From Rhizoclosmatium globosum (lineage: Eukaryota > Chytridiomycota > Chytridiomycetes > Chytridiales > Chytriomycetaceae), in assembly GCA_002104985.1 (NCBI GenBank), contig MCGO01000139.1:1-64000 (forward strand): a stretch of 64,000 bases of DNA. Direction: 5' to 3'. A program made the position numbers and the translations under genes. Below, in pieces: positions 30,105 to 40,583 of this stretch. Position 1 is the stretch's first letter; each line of letters begins with the position of its first letter. The notes beneath the pieces were generated by a model. That model had not been told where the DNA came from. It was given only the letters and a program-made list of their open reading frames with translations, and made no database searches.

Positions 30105-31970
30105 CTAAGCCAATACAGCTTTAACCGGAAAGAATCCACGTTCCTTTGTCCGAATACAATACCCTTCACAATTCCCGTCATCCAAAATATGCCACACAAC
30201 AACTTCATCGCCCACCTCTAACCGCAGTTCATCATCATAGAGTGATACATGTGCGCGAAGCACAGGGTATTTTACTTGCATATCGTCATCGACTATTTCT
30301 GAGGGATCGAAATCGACTGGTGAAGGTGGTTCCATTGTGGATGGGGATGCGACAGAATTTTGATCTGTTTGAGAGTATTGATGTGGTTCTGAGGAATGCA
30401 CGGACCCGGACCCGATGCTTGCTGTTAGGACTTGTGATGTGATTACGGTTCCGTCTTCACCCATACTTTTGATAGTTACGACTGAGACGTCTTCACCTAG
30501 TGCGAATGTGCTTGATGTTAAGGTCAGAGTAGTGTCTTTTGCAGAGGTGGAAGATGAAAGGCCGCCGGTATCGATTTCAATAACGGATCGTTTCAGTGTA
30601 TCCATTCGTGAACGTGCTGTTTCGCGGGATCTGTTGAACCCGCCGATAGTGACGAGGTCGGATGGCGCACTCCATTCAGGAGACGTGACGATCATGCTGC
30701 TTTTCCGGGAACTGATGCTTTTGTTGAATGAGCTGCGAGTAGACATGAAATCGGGACGACCCGCAGTTCCCGCGTCGAAACTGGATCGACCAATCGTTGT
30801 ACCAACGATTCCGTCGAGAATGGAACTGACGCGGTGACTTGTTCGACTGGCTTTGCTGTTTTTGCGACTCACGTCAGATTCGTCGTCTATTTCATATACG
30901 TTTCGGAGGGGAGACGGTTTGAAGCCGACAGTGAGTTTCCGGCGAGGAACGAGTTCGATTTCTGTTCCGGATTCGAGTTGTTTCTTTTTACGCTCTTCTT
31001 CTTTCAGGAGATAGTAGGCACGTTGTTCGGCTTGCCATTCTTTTTGACGAAGTTGGAATTGGTGCCAGTAAGCTGCGGCTTGATATTGTTCATATTGCCA
31101 CTGCTCTTCCAGAGTCCAAGTTGATGTGGTTGGTGAGTTGGCATAACCAGAGTTGGGAGTGAGGAAAGAATCGGTTGGCAAGAATGGAGTGTTGACGACA
31201 GCCTTTGGTTGATCTTCGACAGGCACATTTAAAGCAGGTGGTCTCCCAATAGGTGGAAGCCCATGAGGGAATGCAGAGTATGTGACAGTTGTAGTTTTCG
31301 TTTGGTTGGTATCGGGGTTCTCAGGGTCCTTTGTAGTTGTTGTAGTTGTCGTTGTCGTCCAAATCGATTGCAAGAACGGTTTTCTGGAAGTGACAGGAAT
31401 CGGTGATGAGGCATTTGAAGTTGGAAGGGGCGACTTGCGCTTCATGTACCAATAGACAGCGACACAGGCCGATGCAATTGCAACGACAGTCAGTGATACG
31501 TAGACGGGAAGGGCCCAGGCTGGTGTTCCCGAGCCAGAGCCATTCTGAGTGTCCGTGCCAGAGAGGCTTCCTGAGTGAGGAACCAGGGACGTGGTCGCTG
31601 TGGCAGAAGACGAAGGCTGGATTGCTGTGGTGGTCGAAGGTGCGTGTGATCAATCAATCAAACTAGTATTCAGTTACGCACCCGTCGCAACAACCGGAAC
31701 TCCAACTCCGCCACCAGACACGATATTCGTCGCATTCGCCGAGGCCGCGTCCGAGGCTGCGGGCTGCACACACGCAAGATCGGGAAGCAGTGCATCGCTG
31801 TTGTTGCACAGACACCGCGCGCACGTGTCCGCCGGATAGCCCGATGACGGATCAGACGTCTGCGCCTGGTAGTAGCACGTGTAGTTGTACCGCCCCTGGC
31901 AGCGGGTCGGCCCGATCGTGCGGCAGGCGGATGCAAAGTTGATGCACTCGCTCTCCTTCAATAGAGACAT
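30105..31970 (-). CDS. Single-pass membrane protein with Cys-rich ectodomain and SH3 domain
   Basis: From ATG 31970: exons 31970-31682 and 31624-30105 (intron 57 nt), 1809 nt, 602 aa, intact. The ectodomain has about nine cysteines (for example RCQGRYNYTCYYQ and CARCLCNNSD), then a Ser/Thr/Gly-rich stalk. The membrane helix is PVYVSLTVVAIASACVAVYWY, followed by basic MKRKSP. The long cytosolic Ser/Thr-rich tail ends in an SH3 domain: LRAHVSLYDDELRLEVGDEVVVWHI and GYCIRTKERGFFPVKAVL. A hydrophobic leader lies just upstream in frame without its own ATG, so the signal peptide probably starts in an unseen upstream exon. Topology suggests a surface sensor linked to actin or signalling partners. 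Confidence 0.7.
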
Positions 31971-32163
31971 TAATGAAATGAAATGGAAAGAATTTAAAAA
32001 TAGCAACAACAAAGGAATTCACTTCAGTCACTTCAGTTCGCTTTAGGTTCATTTCACTATGCTTCTCTATATATCTGGCGAATTTATTGATGGCCCAGGA
32101 AGTACAAATAAATGAATAAAGATAATGCCCCATTTCTTTACACAGTTTGATTAAAAAGATAAT

Positions 32164-35103
32164 CTATTCTTTGTCTTTTGCCAGCATCTTCTGCCCCTGC
32201 TCTGAAAGCAAATTGATCTTTCGCTTCATATCTGGAAACTCTGAAATTAGCAGATGGAAGTCGTGCCTTGTCAATCGATACAGAATCGATGGTGCTGCAG
32301 CTTGCACCGTTGCTGTTCGAAGGACTTTCGTTATTAGGGATACTTCTACTCAAACGATTCAGATGCAATTGGCGGGCAAAAAATAATAATACCTCCGAAG
32401 TAACTACCATCATACAAGCTAACCACCTTCTGTCCATTCACATACACATTCACTTTTCCACTCAAAATGAAGAACATGTCATTTCCAGAATCGCCTTGTT
32501 TGGTGATGAAATCTCCTGCGACAAAGTATCGAGCGTGTAGAATCGTTGACATCTTGTTGAAGAAGATGTCATCTCTACCATCACCTTCTTCGCGACGTAA
32601 GAATGGAACTTTCTCAATGAGTTTACGAGTGTTATGGGACGAAATTTCCTGGTGACAGAGGTTATTGGCCGAATCACTCCATAGCTAGCGCAAATTACCT
32701 CTCTCAATGAGTCGTTCATATCGGCTAACAGCGCATCTTCTTCAAAGTATTTTCCTCGATACTTGATTTCATAATAACTTATGAGTTTCTCCTTTGTCTC
32801 ATCGCTCAACTTTTTCCATTTAACGTAGTCAATGAGTTCCTCCATTTTCTGATTATACAGTCTCCCAGACGGATTTATCGACATTGCCGCACTTGAAATG
32901 TATCCGACGAATCCAGCATACTACAACAAAAAGTCAACCAAAAATGAATCCAATTCACCCAAACATACCAAAACAGCCCCAACAACAATATAAACAACCG
33001 CAACAATCTGTTCCGCAGCCGTCTGTGGCTTCCACGCCGTCGGGAACAAATTCCCAACCGCCAAAAAGAACATACTCGTATACACTTCAAACACCCCCCA
33101 CTCCCGAAACTCAGGAAACACAAGCTCCCACTTCTGGAACCCTGTTTCACTTCCTGCATAGTACGCGCTGCATGCGTTGAAGTGGATGAAGAAGAAGATC
33201 CCGGCGACGATGGGGAGGGTTTTTGTGACCCCTGTTCCGAAGCGTTCTTCGATTGATAGTTTCGCGCGGGTGTATATTGGGCAGCGGGATATGATTTCTG
33301 GGAGGCGGTAGAATCGTGGGAGGCGGAGGAGGAAGAGGAGGAGGCGGGATGTGTGTTCTTGGGGGACGAGGAATAGGTCGAATGGGATGACGGTTATGAT
33401 ATCGAGGAGGAGGTTTCTTTTGAGGTATGTTAAGATCCAGGATTGAAGTAAGGGTCTGGTTGATTCGTATTCTTGGAACGATTGGAAGACGGAATTCGGG
33501 AATGTCGGTTGTGGAGTCAAGAGTGTCACAATAACGTCAGTTAGGAAAACTGTTGTTATCCTGTTAAGAATAATACTTAGAGGGAGCGATACGATGTAAG
33601 TTTAATAGTTACAAGACTCGGATAATCATGAGTACGTCTTTGGACAAGTCAAAGCATATTACGAACGGAATGAGCCACAGACACACAAAATAGGCCACTA
33701 ATGAAGGAAGGTATAAACTGTAAACTAGCACATTCAGAAAATAGCGAATACTCACAAGACATGACAAAATCCCACCCAGTATTAAACCAGCTTTTCGGAT
33801 GCAACCCACTTTTCACAAACCGCATATTTTGCAAGTCCACAGGATCAAAATAAGTAGACGGAACGCGTTTCCCTTTGCTATCAAAGCTTGGAAGCATAAA
33901 CCAAAACGATATACGATACGTAATAGGAAACGCTGTCAAATCCACAGAAACTTCCTTGATTTCAAACACGGGTCGGTTGAGTCGCGGTGTCGTCGACGAC
34001 TTTTCCACTTCAGATACAGCTGAGGAATGAACTGAGAGTGATCGCAACACATTCGGTGGGGAAGAGATTGAATTTGTTGAAAGAACAAGTGATCCTTTAC
34101 GTAAGCCTGAAGTGGGTTTTGATGGAGGGGCGTATTTAGGTGGTTGGAGTGTTGCATTCGTTTGTGGTGAAGACTTTCGTTTCCCTGCTGAGAAGGTGTA
34201 TGCATTGAACATGGAGTCGACGGTGTCGGTGGATTCTGTGGGACCACCGGAGTTGCCCAACTTTGCTTCTGATGTGTAATTAGATGTCCCATTCGACCTC
34301 CCTAGGACGTTGTTTGAGTTGCCCCTTTCTTGGCTTATTCGTTCCTCTGAGGATGTAACGATGCTTTTGTTACTGATCTGTACGGCATTGTTTGGAAGTT
34401 TATAATCTTCTTTGATGATGTTGATTTCAATGCGCGAGGCTTCAGACTTTTTCTGATTGGACACGATTTGGAATTCGTGTCTAAGCCGCTCAATCGGGGA
34501 AGGGTCGGGAGAATACGTCATCTTAAATTTGAGGAGTTTAGGTTATTATGATTTTAAAGTGTACGTTCTTACCGTTTTCGACCGTGAGACCAGTGGTTGG
34601 CTACTTCCTTTGCTCTGTTCTTCTTCTGATTGATTCTTTGAATTACTTCGATATAAGCTCCTTATAGATGACGCGACCGCGTCTTTCAATACATTCCCCA
34701 AGAGTTTGTTCTTTGGACGGAAAGTGGGTTCCTTTTTGAAGACTGGTGGTTTCGTCTGATTCCCTTCCATTTCTATAGCATAGTCACCGACTGAAAGACG
34801 CAGCCCCAAAGGAGCGAGAGATGCTTTGGATGTTTCCAAATCATCTAATACTTTGGATTCTGGAGAAGGGGAACCTGGAGCTAGTGTTGCCGCGTGATCT
34901 GTTACTTTATCGATAATCTTGATGGGTGCATGGTCAGGTGAAGATTTTGGACTTGTTGTTGGTGAGAGAATCGTCCGTCCTTCAAGAGTTGAAGACCCCA
35001 AAAGATCGAGAAGACGTTCGGTTTTAGCTAAAATATCCGCTCTGAGATCCAATATGTCTGCGATGAGAACGCGATGTAGGTCCTGTGCGTTTGATATGTT
35101 CAT
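32164..35103 (-). CDS. Cyclic-nucleotide-gated / HCN-type ion channel
   Basis: Seven exons: 35103-34573, 34521-33756, 33724-33613, 33560-32969, 32920-32699, 32648-32393, 32345-32164; 2661 nt, 886 aa, intact. A long disordered N-terminus precedes S1 (FYSLYLPSLVAYFVCLWLIPFVICF). S4 is RLLLFLLRLPRFYRL, with Arg/Lys at roughly every third or fourth place. The pore is YTSMFFLAVGNLFPTAWKP, then S6 with YAGFVGYISS. The C-linker has WKKLSDETKEKLISYYEIKYRGKYFEED. The cyclic-nucleotide domain has GDFITKQGDSGNDMFFILSG, DGSYFGEVSLIT and RTATVQAAA, including the Glu and Arg that bind cAMP/cGMP. One intron is 31 nt (33725-33755). The pore lacks GYG. Confidence 0.92.
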
Positions 35104-35434
35104 CTTTCCCAGATGGTAAGGATTTGAAGGAGTCTGTAAATCACTTTACGCCAATCTTCACCAAAATTTAGAAAATTTAGCTGTACGTCTAAGGACTTAT
35201 ATAAAGGGGTTTTGCGTATCCAGTAGGTTAATTATCTTGTGCATCTGGAAGGAAAGAGTAAAGTATGAGCAATAAACTTATGATTGGTATTTCGCTGGCT
35301 AAAATTATTTGAGCAGATAAAATTCTTTGTAGTGGCTCATTTCAAAGAACTGAATGGTTTGTTTTTTGTTATATGTGTTATATGTGTTTGTCAGTTTTTT
35401 CAACGTCCGATTCTCCGACAAATCTTTCAATTCA

Positions 35435-36388
35435 ATGGACAAGCAAGAGCACAACGCACAGCTTGAAGTAGCAGTTCGCGATCACTGCGCCTCTGAGATT
35501 ATAGATATCTCAGTTCTTTTGAACGTCCAAAGGTTCTACACGGCCCAAAATGGTATTCACTTCTAAGCTGGTATCCCACCCTCAACGAAGGTGTTTAACA
35601 CAATGCATTAGAACTCATTCGCAAAGTCTACATCCTACATGGACTTTTGGAGATTATCATTGGAGTCTCGATCGCGGGTCTCTCCTACGTTACAGAGAGT
35701 ACTTTAGAATTCCAAACACCTGCAACTTGCATCACGCTGTTGGTTCTTTATGCCATCACGTCTATAACAACCTTCAAGTCATTCTATGCGCCTGCTATAA
35801 GAGAGAACTCAACTCTCTTTGTTATTGCATTGAGCGAGTTTGTTGTTGGATTGTCACTTTTCTGTATCTCACTAGGTGGAGCATTATTGACGCTCTCACT
35901 TAATTCTAATCCTCAAATCTTAAATAGAAATGTTTGTTCCCATCATATTCCAGTTTGAAAGATTCACGCCGCAGATTCACATGTCGAACTATGTTTGGTT
36001 TTCAGCATATATGGGGGCGACATCAGCGTTCTTGCTCGCCATGAACCCGTCCGTAACATCCAAGAAGTGCACATGCTTACAAATGGTGCTGATGACTGCA
36101 GCACAGTTGGTTTTGGTGGACTGCTTTCCCTTCAGCTGGATGCAACTTCCACAACACGCTCCCATTATTTATGGTGCGATCGCCTTAACTAACAACATTG
36201 GAGTTATTTTCATCGTCAAGAAATACTCAAGCGTCCTTCCTAAACTAATGGATAAAGTTGGAATGAGGATGGAGTTGGAGAATAGTGAGAAAATCGTACT
36301 TCCCCCGAGCTCAGTGTCGTGGGAGGAAGTCATGAATGCATATGTTCCAGTTATGTTCAATGAAGCAGAGGGATCTGAAGTTTGTTAG
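35435..36388 (+). CDS. Seven-transmembrane protein, unknown family
   Basis: Exons 35435-35552, 35612-35875, 35928-36388 (introns 59 and 52 nt); 843 nt, 280 aa, intact. The N-terminal 40 residues are polar. Hydrophobic helices include LEIIIGVSIAGLSYV, ATCITLLVLYAITSI, FVIALSEFVVGLSLFCISL, NYVWFSAYMGATSAFLLAM, QMVLMTAAQLVLVDCF and IIYGAIALTNNIGVIFIVKKY. The topology is receptor-like, but no GPCR signature such as DRY or NPxxY is seen. Its stop lies only 14 bp before the ATG of the ABC transporter gene on the same strand. Confidence 0.75.
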
Positions 36389-36402
36389 AATCAATAAAAA
36401 CG

Positions 36403-38649
36403 ATGAAAGAAGTGACGACTGAGCCGCCGCCCAAAACCCAAAACCAAAGCCAAGCACTGACTAAGAAAGCGGCGAAAGAAGCCAAGAAAGCCGCCGCCGC
36501 ACTTTTCCGACGCGATGTCGTTCGTCTTTTGAAAGTTGCAAAGGCCGAGCGACTTCGTTTGTTTGGCGCAACGACTTGTCTTTTGGTTTCGAGTGGCGTT
36601 TCGATGGTTTGTTTTGTCTTTGTTTTGGTGTTTGTGTTTGGTGTTTGGTGGTTGGGGGAGGAGTAGCATCTGAGTTCTAACCCACCTGAACTAGGCCGTT
36701 CCTTTCACAATCGGAAAGCTGCTCGACTATTCAATGCTCAAAATGGGGCTTCAAGTGCAGGACTCGCAGATCTTGCGCTTTATGAGTGCCCTGTCAAAGG
36801 AGACTCTGTTTGGCGGTCTGGCTGCTGTTTTTGCACGTGCGTTCTCTCTTGCATCCTTCGTACCTTCTAACGCTTCATTCACATGCATTCATCATTCTAT
36901 TCTATCGATCCATCAATACGTTATTCAGTCGGTGGCTTCGCAAACTTCTGGCGCATCAAACTAATGGAGCGTGCTGGAGCAAAGATTGTGGAAGGATTGA
37001 AGAACAAGGTCTTTGAGAACATTCTGCGTCAGGACGTTGCATTCTTTGATGCTGCGAGATCTGGAGAAATCAGTGCCAGAATTGCCTCTGATTCTGCTAT
37101 TGTTGGCCATACTGTCACTCAAAACTTGTCTGACGGTTTGAGAAAAGTATGTCTTATCATTCTTTCAACCACTTACTAACTAAGCCTCGTAGGGCTGTAT
37201 GGCGACTGTTGGACTCGGAATGATGCTCTACGTCAACACCCGTTTGACGGTAACAGCACTGTTATGTTCCTGAATATTCTGAACCAAACCATACCCCACA
37301 GATTACCATGACAGCCATTATCCCACCAGTCGCAGTTGCAGCCATTGCATTCGGACGATCTCGCCGAAAGCTTGCCGAAAAGACGGCTAAAGCTGCATCA
37401 GATTCAACGTCCCTCGTCCAAGAGAAACTAGATGCCATTCGAACAGTCCGCGCTTTCGCTCAAGAGTCGCGTGAATCATCAAACTATGCTCAACTGAACC
37501 ACCAAGTCTTTGATCTCGCCATGAAAGAGGCTTCTGCGGCGGCTTGGTTCTATGGTGGTGCTGGATTCTCTGGAAATTTGATTGCCATGTCGATTCTCTA
37601 CTATGGAGGGTCTCTTGTTGGTAGTGGAGCCATTACTCCAGGAGAATTGACGTCATTCTTCATGTATTCCACATATCTTGGATATTCGCTGATGGGAATC
37701 ATGTCGTTTTACGGAGAGCTGAACAAGGGCGTTGGTGCTACTGGTCGATTGTTTGAGTTTTTGGAGGCGAAAGGTGTGGATCAAGGAGGAAAGAAGCTCG
37801 AAAACGCACAAGGAAAGATTGAATTCAAGGCGGTTGAGTTTGCTTATCCAGTTGAGTGTTTTCTTCTCCTTTTCAAGTGCAGCAACTTACCGTGTCAAAA
37901 CAGAGTCGCCCTGATGCTCCAATATTCCAAGACCTCAACTTCACTATCCCTGCTGGATCAAACGTGGCCATCGTTGGAAAGTCTGGCTCCGGCAAATCTT
38001 CAATTGCCAGCCTTCTCCTCAGATTCTATGATCCTGTCAACGGATCAGGTACAGTCAATCCCTCTCTCCCTTAACTTTCCTCACTCTCGTCATAGTTTTG
38101 ATTGACGGCCACGATCTCCGTACCCTTGACGCCAACTACCTCCGTGACAACGTAATTGCCTTTGTTTCTCAAGAACCAACCCTCTTCGCAACCACCATTC
38201 GCGAAAACATTGCCTACGGTCGACCCACCGCCTCTCAAGCCCAAATCGAATCCGCAGCTCGCCAAGCACATGCTTACGACTTCATCCAAAGCACACCCTC
38301 GAAATTCGAGACATACGTCGGTGAACGAGGAATCGCATTGAGTGGAGGACAGAAGCAGCGTATCGCCATCGCGCGAGCGTTGATCAAGAACCCGAAGATC
38401 CTAGTGTTTGATGAAGCCACAAGTGCACTTGATTACACGACCGAAGCACTGGTGCAGGAGAGTTTGGCGGAGGTTGTGAAGGCGCAAGGACGGACTGTTG
38501 TTACTATCGCGCATCGGTTGTCGACTATCCAGCAAGCTGACTTGGTGATTGTGCTTGAAGAGGGACGTGTTGTTCAAGTTGGACGATATGCGGATTTAGC
38601 GAAGGGTACAGGAAAGTTTAAGGAGCTTATGGAGGCACAATTGAATTAG
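36403..38649 (+). CDS. Half-size ABC transporter (ABCB10/Mdl1 type), paralog 1
   Basis: Exons 36403-36606, 36695-36836, 36929-37146, 37193-37249, 37302-37850, 37904-38048, 38096-38649; 1869 nt, 622 aa, intact. One six-helix membrane domain, then one nucleotide-binding domain with Walker [12 protein letters not shown]-loop FVSQEP, signature LSGGQKQR, Walker [10 protein letters not shown] and the switch His in IAHRLST. Close to peptide exporters of the inner mitochondrial membrane. Unlike paralog 2 the N-terminus ([15 protein letters not shown], then Lys/Ala-rich) is not a classical presequence, so another membrane or an internal targeting signal is possible. Confidence 0.92.
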
Positions 38650-38794
38650 CTCATTTGAAAAAGGGAAGAAATAAAGGTGATAATTGCAATATTATTGGGT
38701 ACTTAAAAAAATGAGAAATAGATACGGTAATGAGATGCAAATGCGAATAATGCAGATACTATGAATGATGCAAACCGTCCTCAAAACGCATATA

Positions 38795-40297
38795 CTACAT
38801 CCCTGCAGCAGTTCCGCCTGGACTCCCGATAATACCCGTTCCAGCCACGCAGTATGGAACCTTATTGATGATCGTACAAGCATTGTTGGGTGTGTCGTTG
38901 CAGTTGTCAATGTGGATATAGGAGCCGAAAACACATTGGACGATTGCAGCCGTGTTTGTCGCACTGTCTGGTTGAAGGGAGCACGCGTATCCGGCGTTTG
39001 TTGTACACGGAGATCCAACAGCGTTTGGAATGGCTTGAGGAGTTGCTGGAGCTGCAGCAGCTGGACTTGACGCTGGCGTTGCTGGTGCGAGAATCGGGCC
39101 GGCAGAAACTGCTGGAGGAGAAGGAGCAAGTGGAACTGAAGCGGCAGATATAGCAGGAATAGCAGCAGGGACAGCGGAGGAAACTGGAATAACGGGGACA
39201 GCTGGAATCATAGAAGCGGCAAGAGTAGCAGCATTTGGAGATACAACAGTAACCGCTGATGCAACTGGATTCACAGCTTGCGAACCAGTAACAGGCGCGA
39301 TTGCGGCACCAGGAACACAAATCGCGTCAGCTGCTTCCAACTTCGCACACTGACCTGGAATAGTACCAGCCATCAAAACGTCCAACCCAACACCATACTT
39401 CGCAGCGATCGCTGTACAAGTTGCACCACCCAACACAATATCAACATGTCCCGTGATACAAGGTTGTACTGCAATGTATGCAGCTGTATTCAACGCGTCC
39501 GCCACGATGGTTGGACCCATATTCGCGCCGGCTCCAGGAACGATGCAAACTTTTGTTCCAACTTGAAGGAGGTTTTGGTTGGCGCCGCCGCAGATGTCTT
39601 GATTTAGAACAACGAGATCGCTGATGGTTGCGCCGTTCTTGGTTGCAATGGTTGAGCAGGTGTCTCCAGCGGCTATGGAATATACAGTTCCCGCACAGGT
39701 GGCGGTAGCAGGCATTGCATTTGCGACAGGAGGTGCAACTGGTGGAATCACAGCAGGAATCACAGCAGGAGCAGCAGGCAGAGCAGCTCCACCAACGGTT
39801 AGAGAAGTAGCAGCAGTACCAGGTACGCAAATAGCGTCAGCGGCTTCGAGTTTGGCGCACTGACCCGGAATCGTCAGAGCCATCAATGCAGCGAGTGTCA
39901 CGTTATACTTTGCAGCGATGGTTGTACAAGTTGCACCTCCCAAAACAATATCGACATGCCCTGTACATGGCTGTAGTGCAGTATACGCTGCAGTATTCAA
40001 CGCGTCGGCTACAATGGTTGGACCAGCATTCACACCAGCACCAGGAACAATACACACAGCGGTTCCGACTTGGAGCAGATTTTGGTTGGTACCACCACAG
40101 ATATCTTGGTTCTGAACTACGAGGTCGCTAATAGTCGCGCCGTTCTTGGTGGCAATGGTTGAGCAAGTGTCCCCAGCAGCGATCGTATACGTGGTTCCAG
40201 TGCATGCAGCAGCGGCTCTGGAGACGAGATGGAGAGAAGGGATGTACATTGGAAGGAGAGTTTTGTGAAACTGGAATTTGTAAATGGATGTACCCAT
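38795..40297 (-). CDS. Secreted LysM-repeat protein with C-terminal Cys-rich module
   Basis: About 500 aa, intronless, intact. Start MGTSIYKFQFHKTLL at 40297 gives a short basic region and a hydrophobic leader before CTGTTYTIAAGDTC; a later Met (MYIPSLHLV) is possible. There are four LysM-like units as two alternating types: YTIAAGDTCSTIATKNGATIS with NQNLLQVG..VCIVPG, and GHVDIVLGGATCT.IAAKY with CAKLEAADAICVPG. The whole pair is repeated once. A long Ala/Pro/Val linker leads to a Cys-rich end (GYACSLQPDS, VQCVFGSYIH, NACTIINKVPYCV) resembling CBM19 chitin-binding modules. Expected to bind chitin at the cell wall or outside. Confidence 0.88.
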   Translation of the reverse strand: MGTSIYKFQFHKTLLPMYIPSLHLVSRAAAACTGTTYTIAAGDTCSTIATKNGATISDLVVQNQDICGGTNQNLLQVGTAVCIVPGAGVNAGPTIVADALNTAAYTALQPCTGHVDIVLGGATCTTIAAKYNVTLAALMALTIPGQCAKLEAADAICVPGTAATSLTVGGAALPAAPAVIPAVIPPVAPPVANAMPATATCAGTVYSIAAGDTCSTIATKNGATISDLVVLNQDICGGANQNLLQVGTKVCIVPGAGANMGPTIVADALNTAAYIAVQPCITGHVDIVLGGATCTAIAAKYGVGLDVLMAGTIPGQCAKLEAADAICVPGAAIAPVTGSQAVNPVASAVTVVSPNAATLAASMIPAVPVIPVSSAVPAAIPAISAASVPLAPSPPAVSAGPILAPATPASSPAAAAPATPQAIPNAVGSPCTTNAGYACSLQPDSATNTAAIVQCVFGSYIHIDNCNDTPNNACTIINKVPYCVAGTGIIGSPGGTAAGM

Positions 40298-40583
40298 TTT
40301 ATGCTTTGACTTCGCCACCAAAAGTCATTCCAAAAGTCATTTCGCTGTCATTTCCCCAGATTTTCGAGCAATCGAAATATTGAGTCATCCATGATCATTC
40401 AAAATGAACTCGCTGTTGGTATACTGGATTTCTGGTTGAGGGAAGGGTTGGCAAACGCCAAAACTGCCACACTGCCGTCTCTTCAGGAAAGGAATAAGTT
40501 TCATCTGATAAGTAAATCTATTTGTCAACAATAAGTTACTTTCAATTCGAGGTCACGTTTCATTGGTTGTTTTTCATCCACAA

